Shown here piece after piece: positions 8,011-16,227 of a stretch of 64,000 nt of DNA. The translations under genes were made by a program, and so were the position numbers. Source of the stretch: [Actinomadura] parvosata subsp. kistnae (GTDB lineage: Bacteria; Actinomycetota; Actinomycetes; Streptosporangiales; Streptosporangiaceae); the NCBI RefSeq assembly GCF_900323885.1, contig NZ_OOHJ01000031.1, positions 1 to 64,000 of the forward strand, read 5' to 3'. Within the stretch, counting starts at the first letter, position 1, and each line of letters opens with the position of its first letter. The notes under the pieces were generated by a model. That model ran no database searches, was not told where the DNA came from, and saw only the letters and a list, made by a program, of their open reading frames with translations.

Positions 8011-10782
8011 ATGACTTTGATCGCACCCGACCCCGCCGTCCTGGCCAGGGTGGAGGCCGCCGTCCCCGGCATCGCCAGGACGCGCGCGAGCGACCGGCTC
8101 GGCCTGGCCCACGACGCCTCCCACTACCTGCTCACCCCGCAGGCCGTCCTGGTGCCCGAGAGCGTGGAGCAGGTCGCGGCGCTGCTGCGCGCCGGGCTGC
8201 CGCTGACGTTCCGCTCCGGCGGCACCAGCCTGAGCGGGCAGGCGGTCAGCGAGCACCTGCTCGTCGACACGCGGCGGCACTTCCGCTCCATCGAGGTGCT
8301 GGACGGCGGGGCCCGGGTGCGGGTGCAGCCGGGCGCGGTGCTGCGGCAGGTCAACGCCCGCCTCGCCCCCTACGGGCGCAAGCTCGGCCCCGACCCGGCC
8401 AGCGAGTCGGCGTGCACCATCGGCGGCGTCGTCGCGAACAACTCCAGCGGCATGACCTGCGGCACGCACGCCAACACGTACCGGACCCTGGAGTCGATGA
8501 CGATCGTGCTGCCCAGCGGCACCGTCATCGACACCGGCGCCCCCGACGCCGACGAGCGCCTGCGCACCCTGGAGCCCGCCCTCGCGGAGGGCCTGGCCAG
8601 GCTGCGCGACCGAGTCCGGAACAATCCGGACTCGGTGCGCCGCATCCAGGCGCAGTTCTCGCTCAAGAACACCATGGGCTACGGCCTGAACAGCCTGCTC
8701 GACCACGACACGCCCGCGCAGATCCTCGCCCACCTGGTCATCGGCAGCGAGGGCACGCTCGGCTTCGTCGCCGAGGCCGTCTTCCGCACCGTCCCCGCGC
8801 ACCCGCTGGCCGCCACCGGCCTGCTCGTCTTCCCCACCCTGCACGCGGCGATGGCCGCCATGCCCCACCTCGTCGAGGCCGACCCCGCCGCCGTCGAGCT
8901 GCTGGACGCCGAGTCCCTGCGCGTGGCCCGCACCGACGCCGAGGCCGGCGAGCTGCTGCGCTCCCTCGACGTCGCCGGGCACGCCGCCCTCCTGGTCGAG
9001 TGGCAGGAGTCCGAGGAAGACCTGCTCGCGGGGCGCGAGCGCGCGGCCGGGGAACTGCTGCCCGAGCTGGAACTGGCCGTGCCCGCCGCGCTGAGCAGGG
9101 ACGCGGGCGGCCGGGCCGCGCTGTGGCACATCCGCAAGGGCCTGTACGCCTCCGTCGCCGGCGCCCGCCCCAGCGGCACCACCGCCCTGCTGGAGGACGT
9201 CGCCGTCCCCGTGCCCGCCCTCGCCGGCCTGTGCGACGAGCTGACCGCCCTGTTCGCCCGGCACCGGTACGAGCGCAGCGTCATCTTCGGCCACGCCAAG
9301 GACGGCAACCTGCACTTCATGCTGAACGAGCGCTTCGACACCGAGCTGGAGCGCTACGCCGCCTTCACCGAGGACATGGTCGAGGCCGTCCTGTCGCGGG
9401 GCGGCACGCTCAAGGCCGAGCACGGCACCGGCCGCGTCATGGCCCCGTTCGTGCGCCGCCAGTACGGCGACGAGCTGTACGAGGTGATGCGCGAGGTCAA
9501 ACGCCTGTGCGACCCGGCCGGCACGCTCAACCCGGGCGTCGTGCTCACCGACCGCGACGACGCCCACCTGCGCGACCTCAAAGCCGTCGTCACCGTCGAG
9601 CCCGAGGTGGACCGGTGCGTCGAGTGCGGCTACTGCGAGCCCGTCTGCCCCAGCCGCGACCTGACCACCACCCCGCGCCAGCGCATCGTGCTCAGGCGCG
9701 AGCAGGCCGCCGCCCGCGCCGCCGGCGACCACGAGCTGGCCCGCGAGCTGGAGGCCGAGTACGGCTACGACGCCCTCGACACCTGCGCCGTGGACGGCAT
9801 GTGCGCCACCGCCTGCCCCGTCCTGATCAACACCGGCGACCTCACCAAACGCCTGCGCGCCGAACGCCACGGCCGCGCCGCCCGCCAGGGCTGGAAGAGC
9901 GCCGCCCGGCACTGGGACGGCATCACCCGCGCCATGAACGCCGCCCTCGACACCGCCGCCGCCGCCACCCCGCCCGCGCTGCCCGAGGCCGCCGCCCGCG
10001 CCGCCCGCGCGGTCGCCGGCCCCGAGGCCGTCCCCCAGTGGAGCCGCGACCTGCCGCGCGGCGGGATGCGCCGCCGCCCCCTGCCGGACCCCGGCGCCGA
10101 CGTCGTCTACCTCCCGTCGTGCCTGAACACCATGTTCGCCCCCGCCGACGGCGGACCCGGCGTGATGATCGCGTTCGCCCGGCTGGCCAGGCGCGCCGGC
10201 GTGCGGCTGCACGTGCCCGAGGAGATCGGCGGGCTGTGCTGCGGCACGCCCTGGTCGTCCAAGGGGTTCACCGGCGGGCACGAGGTCATGGCCGGTCGCG
10301 TCCGCGCGGCGCTGCTCAAGGCCACCGACGGCGGGCGCGTCCCGGTCGTCAGCGACGCCGCCTCCTGCACCGAGGGCTTCCAGCGCATCGGCCTGAACGT
10401 GACCGACGCCGTCGCCTACACCGCCGAGCACCTCCTGCCCCGCCTCACCGTCGAACGCCGCCTGCCCACCCTGGCCGTCCACCCCACCTGCTCCTCCACC
10501 CACCTCGGGCTCGACGCCGCCATCACCGCCGTCGCCCGCGCGATCGCCGACGAGGTCACCGTCCCGGAAGGCTGGCAGTGCTGCGCATTCGCCGGCGACC
10601 GCGGCCTGCTGCACCCGGAGCTGACCGCCTCCGCCACCCGGGCCGAGGCCGCCGCCGTACGGGCCGGGAACTTCGCCGCGCACGCCTCTGTCAACCGCAC
10701 CTGCGAGCTCGGCCTCACCCGCGCCACCGGCGAGCCGTACCACCACCTGCTGGAGCTGCTCGACCAGGCCACGACGCCGTGA
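8011..10782 (+). CDS. FAD- and Fe-S-binding 2-hydroxyacid dehydrogenase (D-lactate dehydrogenase-like)
   Basis: A 923-residue fusion. Residues 1-250 are a FAD_binding_4 domain (FRSGGTSLSGQAV, GGVVANNSSGMTCG). About 260-500 are the FAD-linked oxidase C-terminal domain (IFGHAKDGNLHF, KAEHGTGRV). Near 535 and 592 are two ferredoxin-like clusters (CVECGYCEPVCP and CAVDGMCATACP). Near 741 and 856 are CCG-type redox motifs (GLCCGTPW, CCAFAGDRG). This GlcD-GlcF-like arrangement fits a membrane-linked D-lactate or D-2-hydroxyglutarate dehydrogenase feeding quinones. It starts 6 bases after the FAH stop, so it probably oxidises the hydroxyacid released by that operon. Confidence 0.88.
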   Translation: MTLIAPDPAVLARVEAAVPGIARTRASDRLGLAHDASHYLLTPQAVLVPESVEQVAALLRAGLPLTFRSGGTSLSGQAVSEHLLVDTRRHFRSIEVLDGGARVRVQPGAVLRQVNARLAPYGRKLGPDPASESACTIGGVVANNSSGMTCGTHANTYRTLESMTIVLPSGTVIDTGAPDADERLRTLEPALAEGLARLRDRVRNNPDSVRRIQAQFSLKNTMGYGLNSLLDHDTPAQILAHLVIGSEGTLGFVAEAVFRTVPAHPLAATGLLVFPTLHAAMAAMPHLVEADPAAVELLDAESLRVARTDAEAGELLRSLDVAGHAALLVEWQESEEDLLAGRERAAGELLPELELAVPAALSRDAGGRAALWHIRKGLYASVAGARPSGTTALLEDVAVPVPALAGLCDELTALFARHRYERSVIFGHAKDGNLHFMLNERFDTELERYAAFTEDMVEAVLSRGGTLKAEHGTGRVMAPFVRRQYGDELYEVMREVKRLCDPAGTLNPGVVLTDRDDAHLRDLKAVVTVEPEVDRCVECGYCEPVCPSRDLTTTPRQRIVLRREQAAARAAGDHELARELEAEYGYDALDTCAVDGMCATACPVLINTGDLTKRLRAERHGRAARQGWKSAARHWDGITRAMNAALDTAAAATPPALPEAAARAARAVAGPEAVPQWSRDLPRGGMRRRPLPDPGADVVYLPSCLNTMFAPADGGPGVMIAFARLARRAGVRLHVPEEIGGLCCGTPWSSKGFTGGHEVMAGRVRAALLKATDGGRVPVVSDAASCTEGFQRIGLNVTDAVAYTAEHLLPRLTVERRLPTLAVHPTCSSTHLGLDAAITAVARAIADEVTVPEGWQCCAFAGDRGLLHPELTASATRAEAAAVRAGNFAAHASVNRTCELGLTRATGEPYHHLLELLDQATTP

Positions 10783-10841
10783 CCCGCAGGATCCCGCCGT
10801 CCGGGGCGCGCCGCGTGCGGGAGACGGCCGTCATGTGAGCG

Positions 10842-11723
10842 TCACTCGTGGGGGAGCAGGTACCGCCACGAGAGCGCTATCCGCTCGCCCGACGCGGTGC
10901 GGTAGACGTGCCGTCGGCCGTCGCCCGGGACCAGCCGGGCGATCGCCCGCGCCTCGGCGCCCTTGTAGTCCGCGGTCTCCTTCTCCGGAAGGGACGGCAG
11001 GCCACGCGGCCACGGCTCCACCTCGGCATCGGCGTCGGCGCGGCCGGAGCGCTCGGCATCGGCGTCGGCGCGGCCGAGGCGTTCCGCGGACAGCCGGACG
11101 CGGTCGGCGGTGTAGGCCGTGCCCTGCGCGGTGACCCGGTCGGCCAGCCCGCTCAGCCGGTCGCGGGCCTTGGCGAGCGCCGGGTCGTAATGGTCGGGGG
11201 CCACGTCCAGGTACGGCACGTGCACCTCCCGCATCCCGCCACCGGAGTCCACGCCGAGCACCGTGGCCGGCACGTCGTACACCGTCGGCGAGCCCGGCCG
11301 CGGGGAGGCGGTCGCGGGCTGCCCGGCCAGGTCGCGCTCCAGCTCCTCGACCAGCGCGGCGACCTGGGCGGGCGGAAGCCGCAACTGACGGGCGGCGTCG
11401 GCGACGACCAGCCCGCCGTCGTAGACGACCAGCGACGGCGGCCGCAACGCGCTGAGGGCCGGCGCCCGCAGACCCCCCAACCGCAGCCACTCGGCCACCG
11501 GCCGCCCGGCGGCGCCGGCCGCCTGCGACGCCGCCCTGGACGCCGTCTCGGGCGCTGGATCGGACGCCGTGTCGGACGCCGTGTCGGACGCCGTGTCGGA
11601 CGCCGTGTCGGACGCCGTCTCCCGAGCCTGCCCGGCCCCCACTCCCCCGCATGCCGCCGACGCCAGCCCCACCACCAGCGCCAGCACCGGGACGGCGGTC
11701 CCACGTGATCTCATACCGCTCAT
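10842..11723 (-). CDS. lipoprotein of unknown function with TASD repeats
   Basis: A 293-residue exported lipoprotein. The N-terminus has an Arg followed by a hydrophobic stretch ending in the lipobox-like LASAAC. The linker after it carries the tetrapeptide SDTA five times, encoded by a 12-base repeat. The folded part (residues about 80-293) contains YDVPATVLGVDSGGGMREV and two GRADADAE copies; I recognise no family. Starts at ATG 11723 or ATG 11714 are both possible; a longer TTG start would spoil the signal peptide. Confidence 0.65.
   Translation of the reverse strand: MSGMRSRGTAVPVLALVVGLASAACGGVGAGQARETASDTASDTASDTASDTASDPAPETASRAASQAAGAAGRPVAEWLRLGGLRAPALSALRPPSLVVYDGGLVVADAARQLRLPPAQVAALVEELERDLAGQPATASPRPGSPTVYDVPATVLGVDSGGGMREVHVPYLDVAPDHYDPALAKARDRLSGLADRVTAQGTAYTADRVRLSAERLGRADADAERSGRADADAEVEPWPRGLPSLPEKETADYKGAEARAIARLVPGDGRRHVYRTASGERIALSWRYLLPHE
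11560..11619. repeat. 12-bp tandem repeat in the lipoprotein gene
   Basis: Five copies of TCGGACGCCGTG in a row (the last ends in C) encode the SDTA linker repeats of the lipoprotein. The repeats are almost perfectly identical at the DNA level, so copy number may vary between strains without changing frame. Confidence 0.85.
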
Positions 11724-11795
11724 GACGATCACGAGCGGCGATCGGTTCAAATCGACAGCGACCGCCCGAGGATCAGAGGCGCTTAGGATCGCGCC

Positions 11796-12068
11796 ATGAC
11801 CATCGACCCCGGTTTACTGGGCGGCGCCTTCGTGGCGGTATTCGTGACGCTTTTCGTGTCATTCGTGATCATGTTCGTGGTCAAGGCCGTGCAGTCGTGG
11901 CGGATACGCCGCGTGCTCAAGTACACGGACGTCCTCAGAGCCACCGACCTGATCGGCCGCGTCCGCCAGCTCAAGGTGCGCGGGCATGAGGAGGCCGCGG
12001 TCCGGCTCGTGCAGGACGAGCTGGCGATGCCGCCCAGAACGGCACGTTCCTGGGTCAGATCCGTGTAA
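11796..12068 (+). CDS. small single-pass membrane protein
   Basis: A 90-residue protein with one strong transmembrane helix at residues 10-33 (GAFVAVFVTLFVSFVIMFVV). A basic cytoplasmic tail follows (KAVQSWRIRRVLKYTD), then a helical segment that includes RGHEEAAVRLVQDEL. It is not recognised as a named family. TAGGAT lies 6 bases before the ATG, fitting leaderless transcription. The next small membrane-protein gene follows 39 bases downstream and is probably co-transcribed. Confidence 0.6.
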   Translation: MTIDPGLLGGAFVAVFVTLFVSFVIMFVVKAVQSWRIRRVLKYTDVLRATDLIGRVRQLKVRGHEEAAVRLVQDELAMPPRTARSWVRSV

Positions 12069-12107
12069 CCCGGCCTGAGATCCGTGCGAGCGGGCAGGGG
12101 CCTGATC

Positions 12108-12290
12108 ATGCACGCCCTCGACATCCTCGCCCTCGTGGCGCTCTTCGCCGGTCTCGTTCTCGCCCTCACCCAGAAGGTGTGGCCCGTGGCGCTGCTGTGC
12201 CTCGGGTTGTTCCTGGCGGTTCTCGCCGACGGCGGGGTGATCGCGGAGCGGCCCGGGACGGGGATGGCCGCGAGTACGGCACGTCATTAA
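12108..12290 (+). CDS. small two-helix membrane protein
   Basis: A 60-residue protein, MHALDILALVALFAGLVLAL followed by a second hydrophobic stretch (VALLCLGLFLAVLADGGVI), giving two predicted membrane helices. ATG 12108 has CAGGGG 7 bases upstream; a GTG start 24 bases earlier adds only charged residues. The function is unknown. It follows another small membrane protein and precedes the LLM/P450 cluster, from which it is separated by a promoter-like TAGGGT at 12313. Confidence 0.55.
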   Translation: MHALDILALVALFAGLVLALTQKVWPVALLCLGLFLAVLADGGVIAERPGTGMAASTARH

Positions 12291-12357
12291 CCTTCCTCGA
12301 CCATGCCCTGCCTAGGGTGGATCTCGCATGGTCCGGTCGATGAGGTGGTGGGGCGCG

Positions 12358-13272
12358 ATGCCGGGGACGAGCGGGATCGAGGCGCTGAAGGAGCGCCTGG
12401 GGCGGGTGGGGGTGTGGAACGCCACCCTCACCAGGGAGCCGGCCGCGGTCGAGCGGGAGGCCGCGGCGGAGATCGAGAGCCTGGGCTTCAAGGCGTTGTG
12501 GATCGGCGAGACGCCGAACGGCAAGGAGTCGCTGGCCCACGCGGCGATCCTGCTGGGCGCCACGAGCGCGCTCACGGTGGCGACCGGCATCGCGAGCATC
12601 TGGGCGCGCGACCCGACGGCCGCCGCGAACGGCGCGAACGCGCTCGCCGAGGCGTACGAGGGCCGGTTCGTGCTCGGGCTCGGGGTCAGTCACGCGCCGG
12701 CGGTGTCGGCGCGCGGGCACGACTACCGCAGGCCGGTCACGGCCATGCGCCACTACCTCGACGCCATGGACGCCACCGAGTACGTGGGCCCGCTGCCGGA
12801 GCCGCCGCCGCGGGTGCTGGCCGCGCTCCGGCCAAAGATGCTGGAGCTGGCCGCGAGCCGGGCGTCCGGCGCGCATCCGTACTTCGTCACGCCCGACCAC
12901 ACCGCCCGCGCGCGGGCCGTGCTCGGGCCTGAGCCGCTGCTGGCGCCGGAGCAGACCGTCCTGCTCGAGACCGATCGCGACCGGGCGCGGAGCATCGCCC
13001 GCCAGTTCACCACGCGGTACCTGGCGCTGCCGAACTACGCCAACAACCTGCGCGAGCTGGGCTGGACGGACGAGGACCTGGCAGACGGCGGCAGCGACGC
13101 GCTGGTGGACGCCGTCGTGGTGTGGGGCGATCCGGAGGTGATCGCCGGGCGGGTCCAGGCGCACCTCGACGCGGGCGCCGACCACGTCTGCATCCAGCCG
13201 CTCACGGGCAGCGCCGAGGAGCTGCTGGACCACCTGCGCATCCTGGCCCGGGCGGACATCGTCACGATCTGA
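12358..13272 (+). CDS. F420-dependent LLM class oxidoreductase (TIGR03620-like)
   Basis: A 304-residue luciferase-fold oxidoreductase. LGRVGVWNATL at the N-terminus, IESLGFKALWIGETPNGKES, ATGIASIWARDP and GRFVLGLGVSHAPAV are typical of the actinobacterial F420-dependent subfamily. The C-terminal part ends in ADHVCIQPL. ATG 12358 gives the usual short lead-in; ATG 12328, 9 bases after TAGGGT, is an alternative. It is the first gene of a run with a ferredoxin-ferredoxin reductase fusion and a P450, so it may act on the same substrate. Confidence 0.85.
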   Translation: MPGTSGIEALKERLGRVGVWNATLTREPAAVEREAAAEIESLGFKALWIGETPNGKESLAHAAILLGATSALTVATGIASIWARDPTAAANGANALAEAYEGRFVLGLGVSHAPAVSARGHDYRRPVTAMRHYLDAMDATEYVGPLPEPPPRVLAALRPKMLELAASRASGAHPYFVTPDHTARARAVLGPEPLLAPEQTVLLETDRDRARSIARQFTTRYLALPNYANNLRELGWTDEDLADGGSDALVDAVVVWGDPEVIAGRVQAHLDAGADHVCIQPLTGSAEELLDHLRILARADIVTI

Positions 13273-13306
13273 GCCGCCGCGCCGCCGCGAGAAGGGAAAC
13301 GGGCTT

Positions 13307-14887
13307 GTGCGAGTCGTCGTCGATCTGACGCGCTGCCAGGGGTACGGGCAGTGCGTGTTCCTGGCACCCGACGTGTTCACCATGCACGAGGAGGCGCTCC
13401 TGTACGACCTGCAGCCCGCCGACGAGCGGCGCGAGCACGTGCTGCGGGCGGCGGCCGCCTGCCCGGTGCAGGCCATCCACCTCGACCGGACGGCGAGCAC
13501 CCCGAACGACGATCGCGAATGGGCGCCGGTCATGGAGGACGGCCGCATCGTGATCGTCGGGGCGTCGCTGGCCGGGGCGCGGGCGGCGGAGGTGCTGCGG
13601 CGGGAGGGGTTCGCCGGGAGGCTGACGATGATCGGCGCGGAGGCGGGCGAGCCGTACGACCGGCCGCCCCTGTCGAAGCAGGTGCTGACCGGCCAGGTGC
13701 CGCCCGAGCACACCCTGCTGCCGCGCCTGCGCGAGATCGACGCGGAGTGGCTGTGCGGCACGCCGGCCGCCGCGCTGGACGTGGCGGGCAAGCGGGTCCT
13801 GCTGGCCGACGGCCGCGAGGTGGGCTTCGACCGGGTCCTGCTGGCCACCGGCACCCGCGCCCGCCCCTGGCCGGACGAGGCCGAGGCGGCGCTGGAAGGC
13901 GTCCACACGCTGCGGGACGCGCGTGACGCGGCCGCGCTCAGGCGGGCGCTGGGCGCCGGGCCGCGCCGCGTGCTGATCCTGGGCGGCGGGTTCACCGGCA
14001 GCGAGATCGCCTCGGTCTGCCGCGAGCTGGGGCTGCCGGTGACGCTGGTCGAGCGCGGCCCCGCCCCGCTGCACAACGCGATGGGCGGCGTCATCGGGGA
14101 CGTGGCCGCGCAGCTGCAGCGCGAGCACGGCGTGGACCTGCGCTGCGGCACGACCGTCACGGCTCTCGAAGGCGACGGCGGGCGGCTGACCGGCGCGCGG
14201 CTGTCGGACGGCAGCACGATCGAGGCGGACGTGGCCGTGGTGGCGCTCGGCTCCGTGCGCAACGTCGAATGGCTGCGCGACTCCGGCCTGGCCGTCGGCG
14301 CGTGGGGGGTGGCCTGCGACGCGGGCTGCCGCGCCGTCGACAGCAACGGCCTGGTGACCGACGACGTCTTCGTGGCCGGCGACATCGCCCGCTTCCCGCA
14401 CCCGCTGTACGAGTACCAGTTCATGTCGCTCGAACACTGGGGCAACGCGGTCGCGCAGGCCGAGGTCGCCGCGCACAACATGGTCAGCGACCAGGCGCAC
14501 CGCTGGCCGCACCTGTCGGTGCCGGTCTTCTGGTCCAGCCAGTTCGGGGTGAACATCAAGTCGGTCGGCGTGCCCACGTTCGCCGACGAGATCGTCTTCG
14601 CCCAGGGCTCGCGGGCGGAGCGGCGTTTCGTGGCGGTCTACGGCTACCGGGGCCGGATCACCGCGGCGGTCACCTTCGACCAGGCCATGTGGCTGGAGTT
14701 CTACCAGCGCCAGATCGAGCGGGCGGCGCCGTTCCCGCCCGATTTCCGCCACGTGGGCGGGGGAGCGGACGGCGGGCCGGTGCCCGCGCGCGTGCCCGAG
14801 CGGCTGGTGGCCACCGCCGGGGCGACGGTGGTGGTGACCGGCCACGACCCGGCCGAACGCCGTGCCTCGCTCGTCCATCCGGGCTGA
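13307..14887 (+). CDS. fused [3Fe-4S] ferredoxin - FAD ferredoxin reductase
   Basis: A 526-residue electron-transfer fusion. Residues 1-62 are a P450-type ferredoxin: VDLTRCQGYGQC gives two cluster Cys and AAACPVQAI the third, consistent with [3Fe-4S]. Residues about 78-520 are a rhodocoxin/putidaredoxin-reductase-like flavoprotein with GASLAGARAAEVLR (FAD), YDRPPLSK, GGGFTGSEIASVC (NADH) and DVFVAGDIARFPHPL. It would pass NAD(P)H electrons to the P450 55 bases downstream. These two components are usually separate genes. GTG 13307 has GAAGGGA 9 bases upstream. Confidence 0.92.
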   Translation: MRVVVDLTRCQGYGQCVFLAPDVFTMHEEALLYDLQPADERREHVLRAAAACPVQAIHLDRTASTPNDDREWAPVMEDGRIVIVGASLAGARAAEVLRREGFAGRLTMIGAEAGEPYDRPPLSKQVLTGQVPPEHTLLPRLREIDAEWLCGTPAAALDVAGKRVLLADGREVGFDRVLLATGTRARPWPDEAEAALEGVHTLRDARDAAALRRALGAGPRRVLILGGGFTGSEIASVCRELGLPVTLVERGPAPLHNAMGGVIGDVAAQLQREHGVDLRCGTTVTALEGDGGRLTGARLSDGSTIEADVAVVALGSVRNVEWLRDSGLAVGAWGVACDAGCRAVDSNGLVTDDVFVAGDIARFPHPLYEYQFMSLEHWGNAVAQAEVAAHNMVSDQAHRWPHLSVPVFWSSQFGVNIKSVGVPTFADEIVFAQGSRAERRFVAVYGYRGRITAAVTFDQAMWLEFYQRQIERAAPFPPDFRHVGGGADGGPVPARVPERLVATAGATVVVTGHDPAERRASLVHPG

Positions 14888-14932
14888 GCCCGCCGAACGC
14901 CGTGCCTCGCTCGTCCATCCGGGCTGAGCCCG
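14852..14932. repeat. 40-bp exact tandem duplication at a gene end
   Basis: The 40 bases running from CGAACGCCGTGCCTCGCTCG to the TGAGCCCG end are present twice in a row. The first copy encodes the last residues and the stop of the reductase fusion; the second copy carries a spare stop. It therefore lengthens the gap to the P450 without altering either protein. Confidence 0.9.
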
Positions 14933-14942
14933 AAGGAGATCC

Positions 14943-16145
14943 GTGAACGTCCTGAAGCAGATCCTCGACCCCGCCGCCCGTCCCGACCCGTACCGGTACT
15001 TCGGCGCGCTGCGCGAGAGCCCGGTGACGGTGCAGGAGGACGGCACGTACCTGGTCAGCACCTACCGCGAGATCGTCGCGCTGCTGCACGACCCGCGCGT
15101 CAGCTCCGACCGCCGCAACCTGAGCGCCGGCGCGCCCGCCGAGCAGGACGACTTCAACCCGTCCTTCATCGGGCTCGACTCTCCCGAGCACGACCGGCTG
15201 CGCGGCCTGGCGATGCGCCACTTCGGCCCGCCGCACTCGCCGGAGACGGTCGAGCGCCTGCGGCCGAAGATGCTGGAGCTGACCACCGCCCTGATCGACG
15301 CCCTCAAGGGCAGGACCAGGGCCGACATCGTGGACGAGGTCGCCTACCCGCTGCCGGTCGCGGTGATCTGCGCGTTGCTCGGCGTTCCCGAGGAGGACGA
15401 GCCGCGCTTCCACGCCCTGGCGGACGAGGTCGTCGAGACGCTCGGGCCGGGGGAGGAGGACCGGGCGGAACGCGAGCGGGCCCGCAAGGCGGCGGCCATG
15501 GAGCTGTCGCGCTACCTGGCGGGGCTCGCCGAGGCCCGCGAGCGGGCGCCGCGCGCGGACATGCTGTCCGGGCTCATCACCTACCGGGGCCCCGCCGGCG
15601 GCATGACGAGGGACGAGGCGGTGGCCACGTCCGTGCTGCTGCTGATCGCCGGGCACGAGACCACGATCAACCTGATCGCGAACGGCATGCTCACCTTCCT
15701 GCGCCGCCCCGACCTGCTGCGCCGGCTGCGCGACGACCCCGAGCTGATCATCCCGGCGGTGGAGGAGCTGCTGCGTTTCGAGCCGCCCGTGCAGTTCGTG
15801 TCGTCCCGGGTGGCGCTGGACGACATCACGATCGCGGGCACCACGATCCCGGCGGGGGCGCCGATCGTGCTGGCCATGGCGGCGGGCAGCCGCGACCCGG
15901 CGCACGTGGACCGTCCCGACGAGTTCGACGTCGATCGGCCGCGCAACGAGCACCTGGGCTTCGGCGGCGGCGTGCACTACTGCTTCGGCGCGCCGCTGGC
16001 CCGGCTGGAGGCGCAGATCGTGCTGAAGGAGCTCGTCCGCCGGCTGCGCGGGCCGCGCCTGGTGGCGGACCCGCCGCCGTACCGGCCCAGCGCCGTCCTG
16101 CGCGGGCCGCGTCACCTGGTGGTGGAGTACGACGGGATCGACTGA
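14943..16145 (+). CDS. cytochrome P450
   Basis: A 400-residue class I bacterial P450. The I-helix oxygen-activation motif is LIAGHETT (about residue 240), the K-helix ExxR is EELLRFEPP, and the heme-thiolate loop is FGGGVHYCFG with the Cys near residue 345. It is soluble and complete. GAAGGAG lies 4-5 bases upstream of GTG 14943. Its redox partner is almost certainly the ferredoxin-reductase fusion immediately upstream. The substrate is unknown, and no biosynthetic core gene is nearby. Confidence 0.93.
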   Translation: MNVLKQILDPAARPDPYRYFGALRESPVTVQEDGTYLVSTYREIVALLHDPRVSSDRRNLSAGAPAEQDDFNPSFIGLDSPEHDRLRGLAMRHFGPPHSPETVERLRPKMLELTTALIDALKGRTRADIVDEVAYPLPVAVICALLGVPEEDEPRFHALADEVVETLGPGEEDRAERERARKAAAMELSRYLAGLAEARERAPRADMLSGLITYRGPAGGMTRDEAVATSVLLLIAGHETTINLIANGMLTFLRRPDLLRRLRDDPELIIPAVEELLRFEPPVQFVSSRVALDDITIAGTTIPAGAPIVLAMAAGSRDPAHVDRPDEFDVDRPRNEHLGFGGGVHYCFGAPLARLEAQIVLKELVRRLRGPRLVADPPPYRPSAVLRGPRHLVVEYDGID

Positions 16146-16159
16146 GCGGGGAGGCCATG

Positions 16160-16190
16160 TTGTCATACGACTTATGGACTCGTACGATGA
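16160..16190 (+). promoter_or_regulatory. sigma-70-type promoter with two FadR-type GntR boxes
   Basis: TTGTCA (16160-16165) and TACGAT (16183-16188) are 17 bases apart, a near-consensus promoter for the dehydratase pair. The -35 lies within TTGTCATACGA, which matches the FadR-subfamily operator TNGTNNNACNA at every fixed position. The -10 lies within TCGTACGATGA, which matches at all but one. The two boxes are 20 bases apart, two helical turns, so a bound GntR protein would block polymerase. The adjacent GntR gene is the obvious candidate. Confidence 0.72.
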
Positions 16191-16227
16191 CGGATGAATC
16201 TGCCGCCGACCCCCGTCGAGGATCCCC

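Noticed and set aside
7126-10746. 1206-codon open frame on the minus strand, and a 1153-codon frame on plus at 7377-10838
   Set aside because: Both overlap the clear FAH and FAD/Fe-S genes and have low-complexity translations; stop codons are rare in high-GC antisense and shifted frames.
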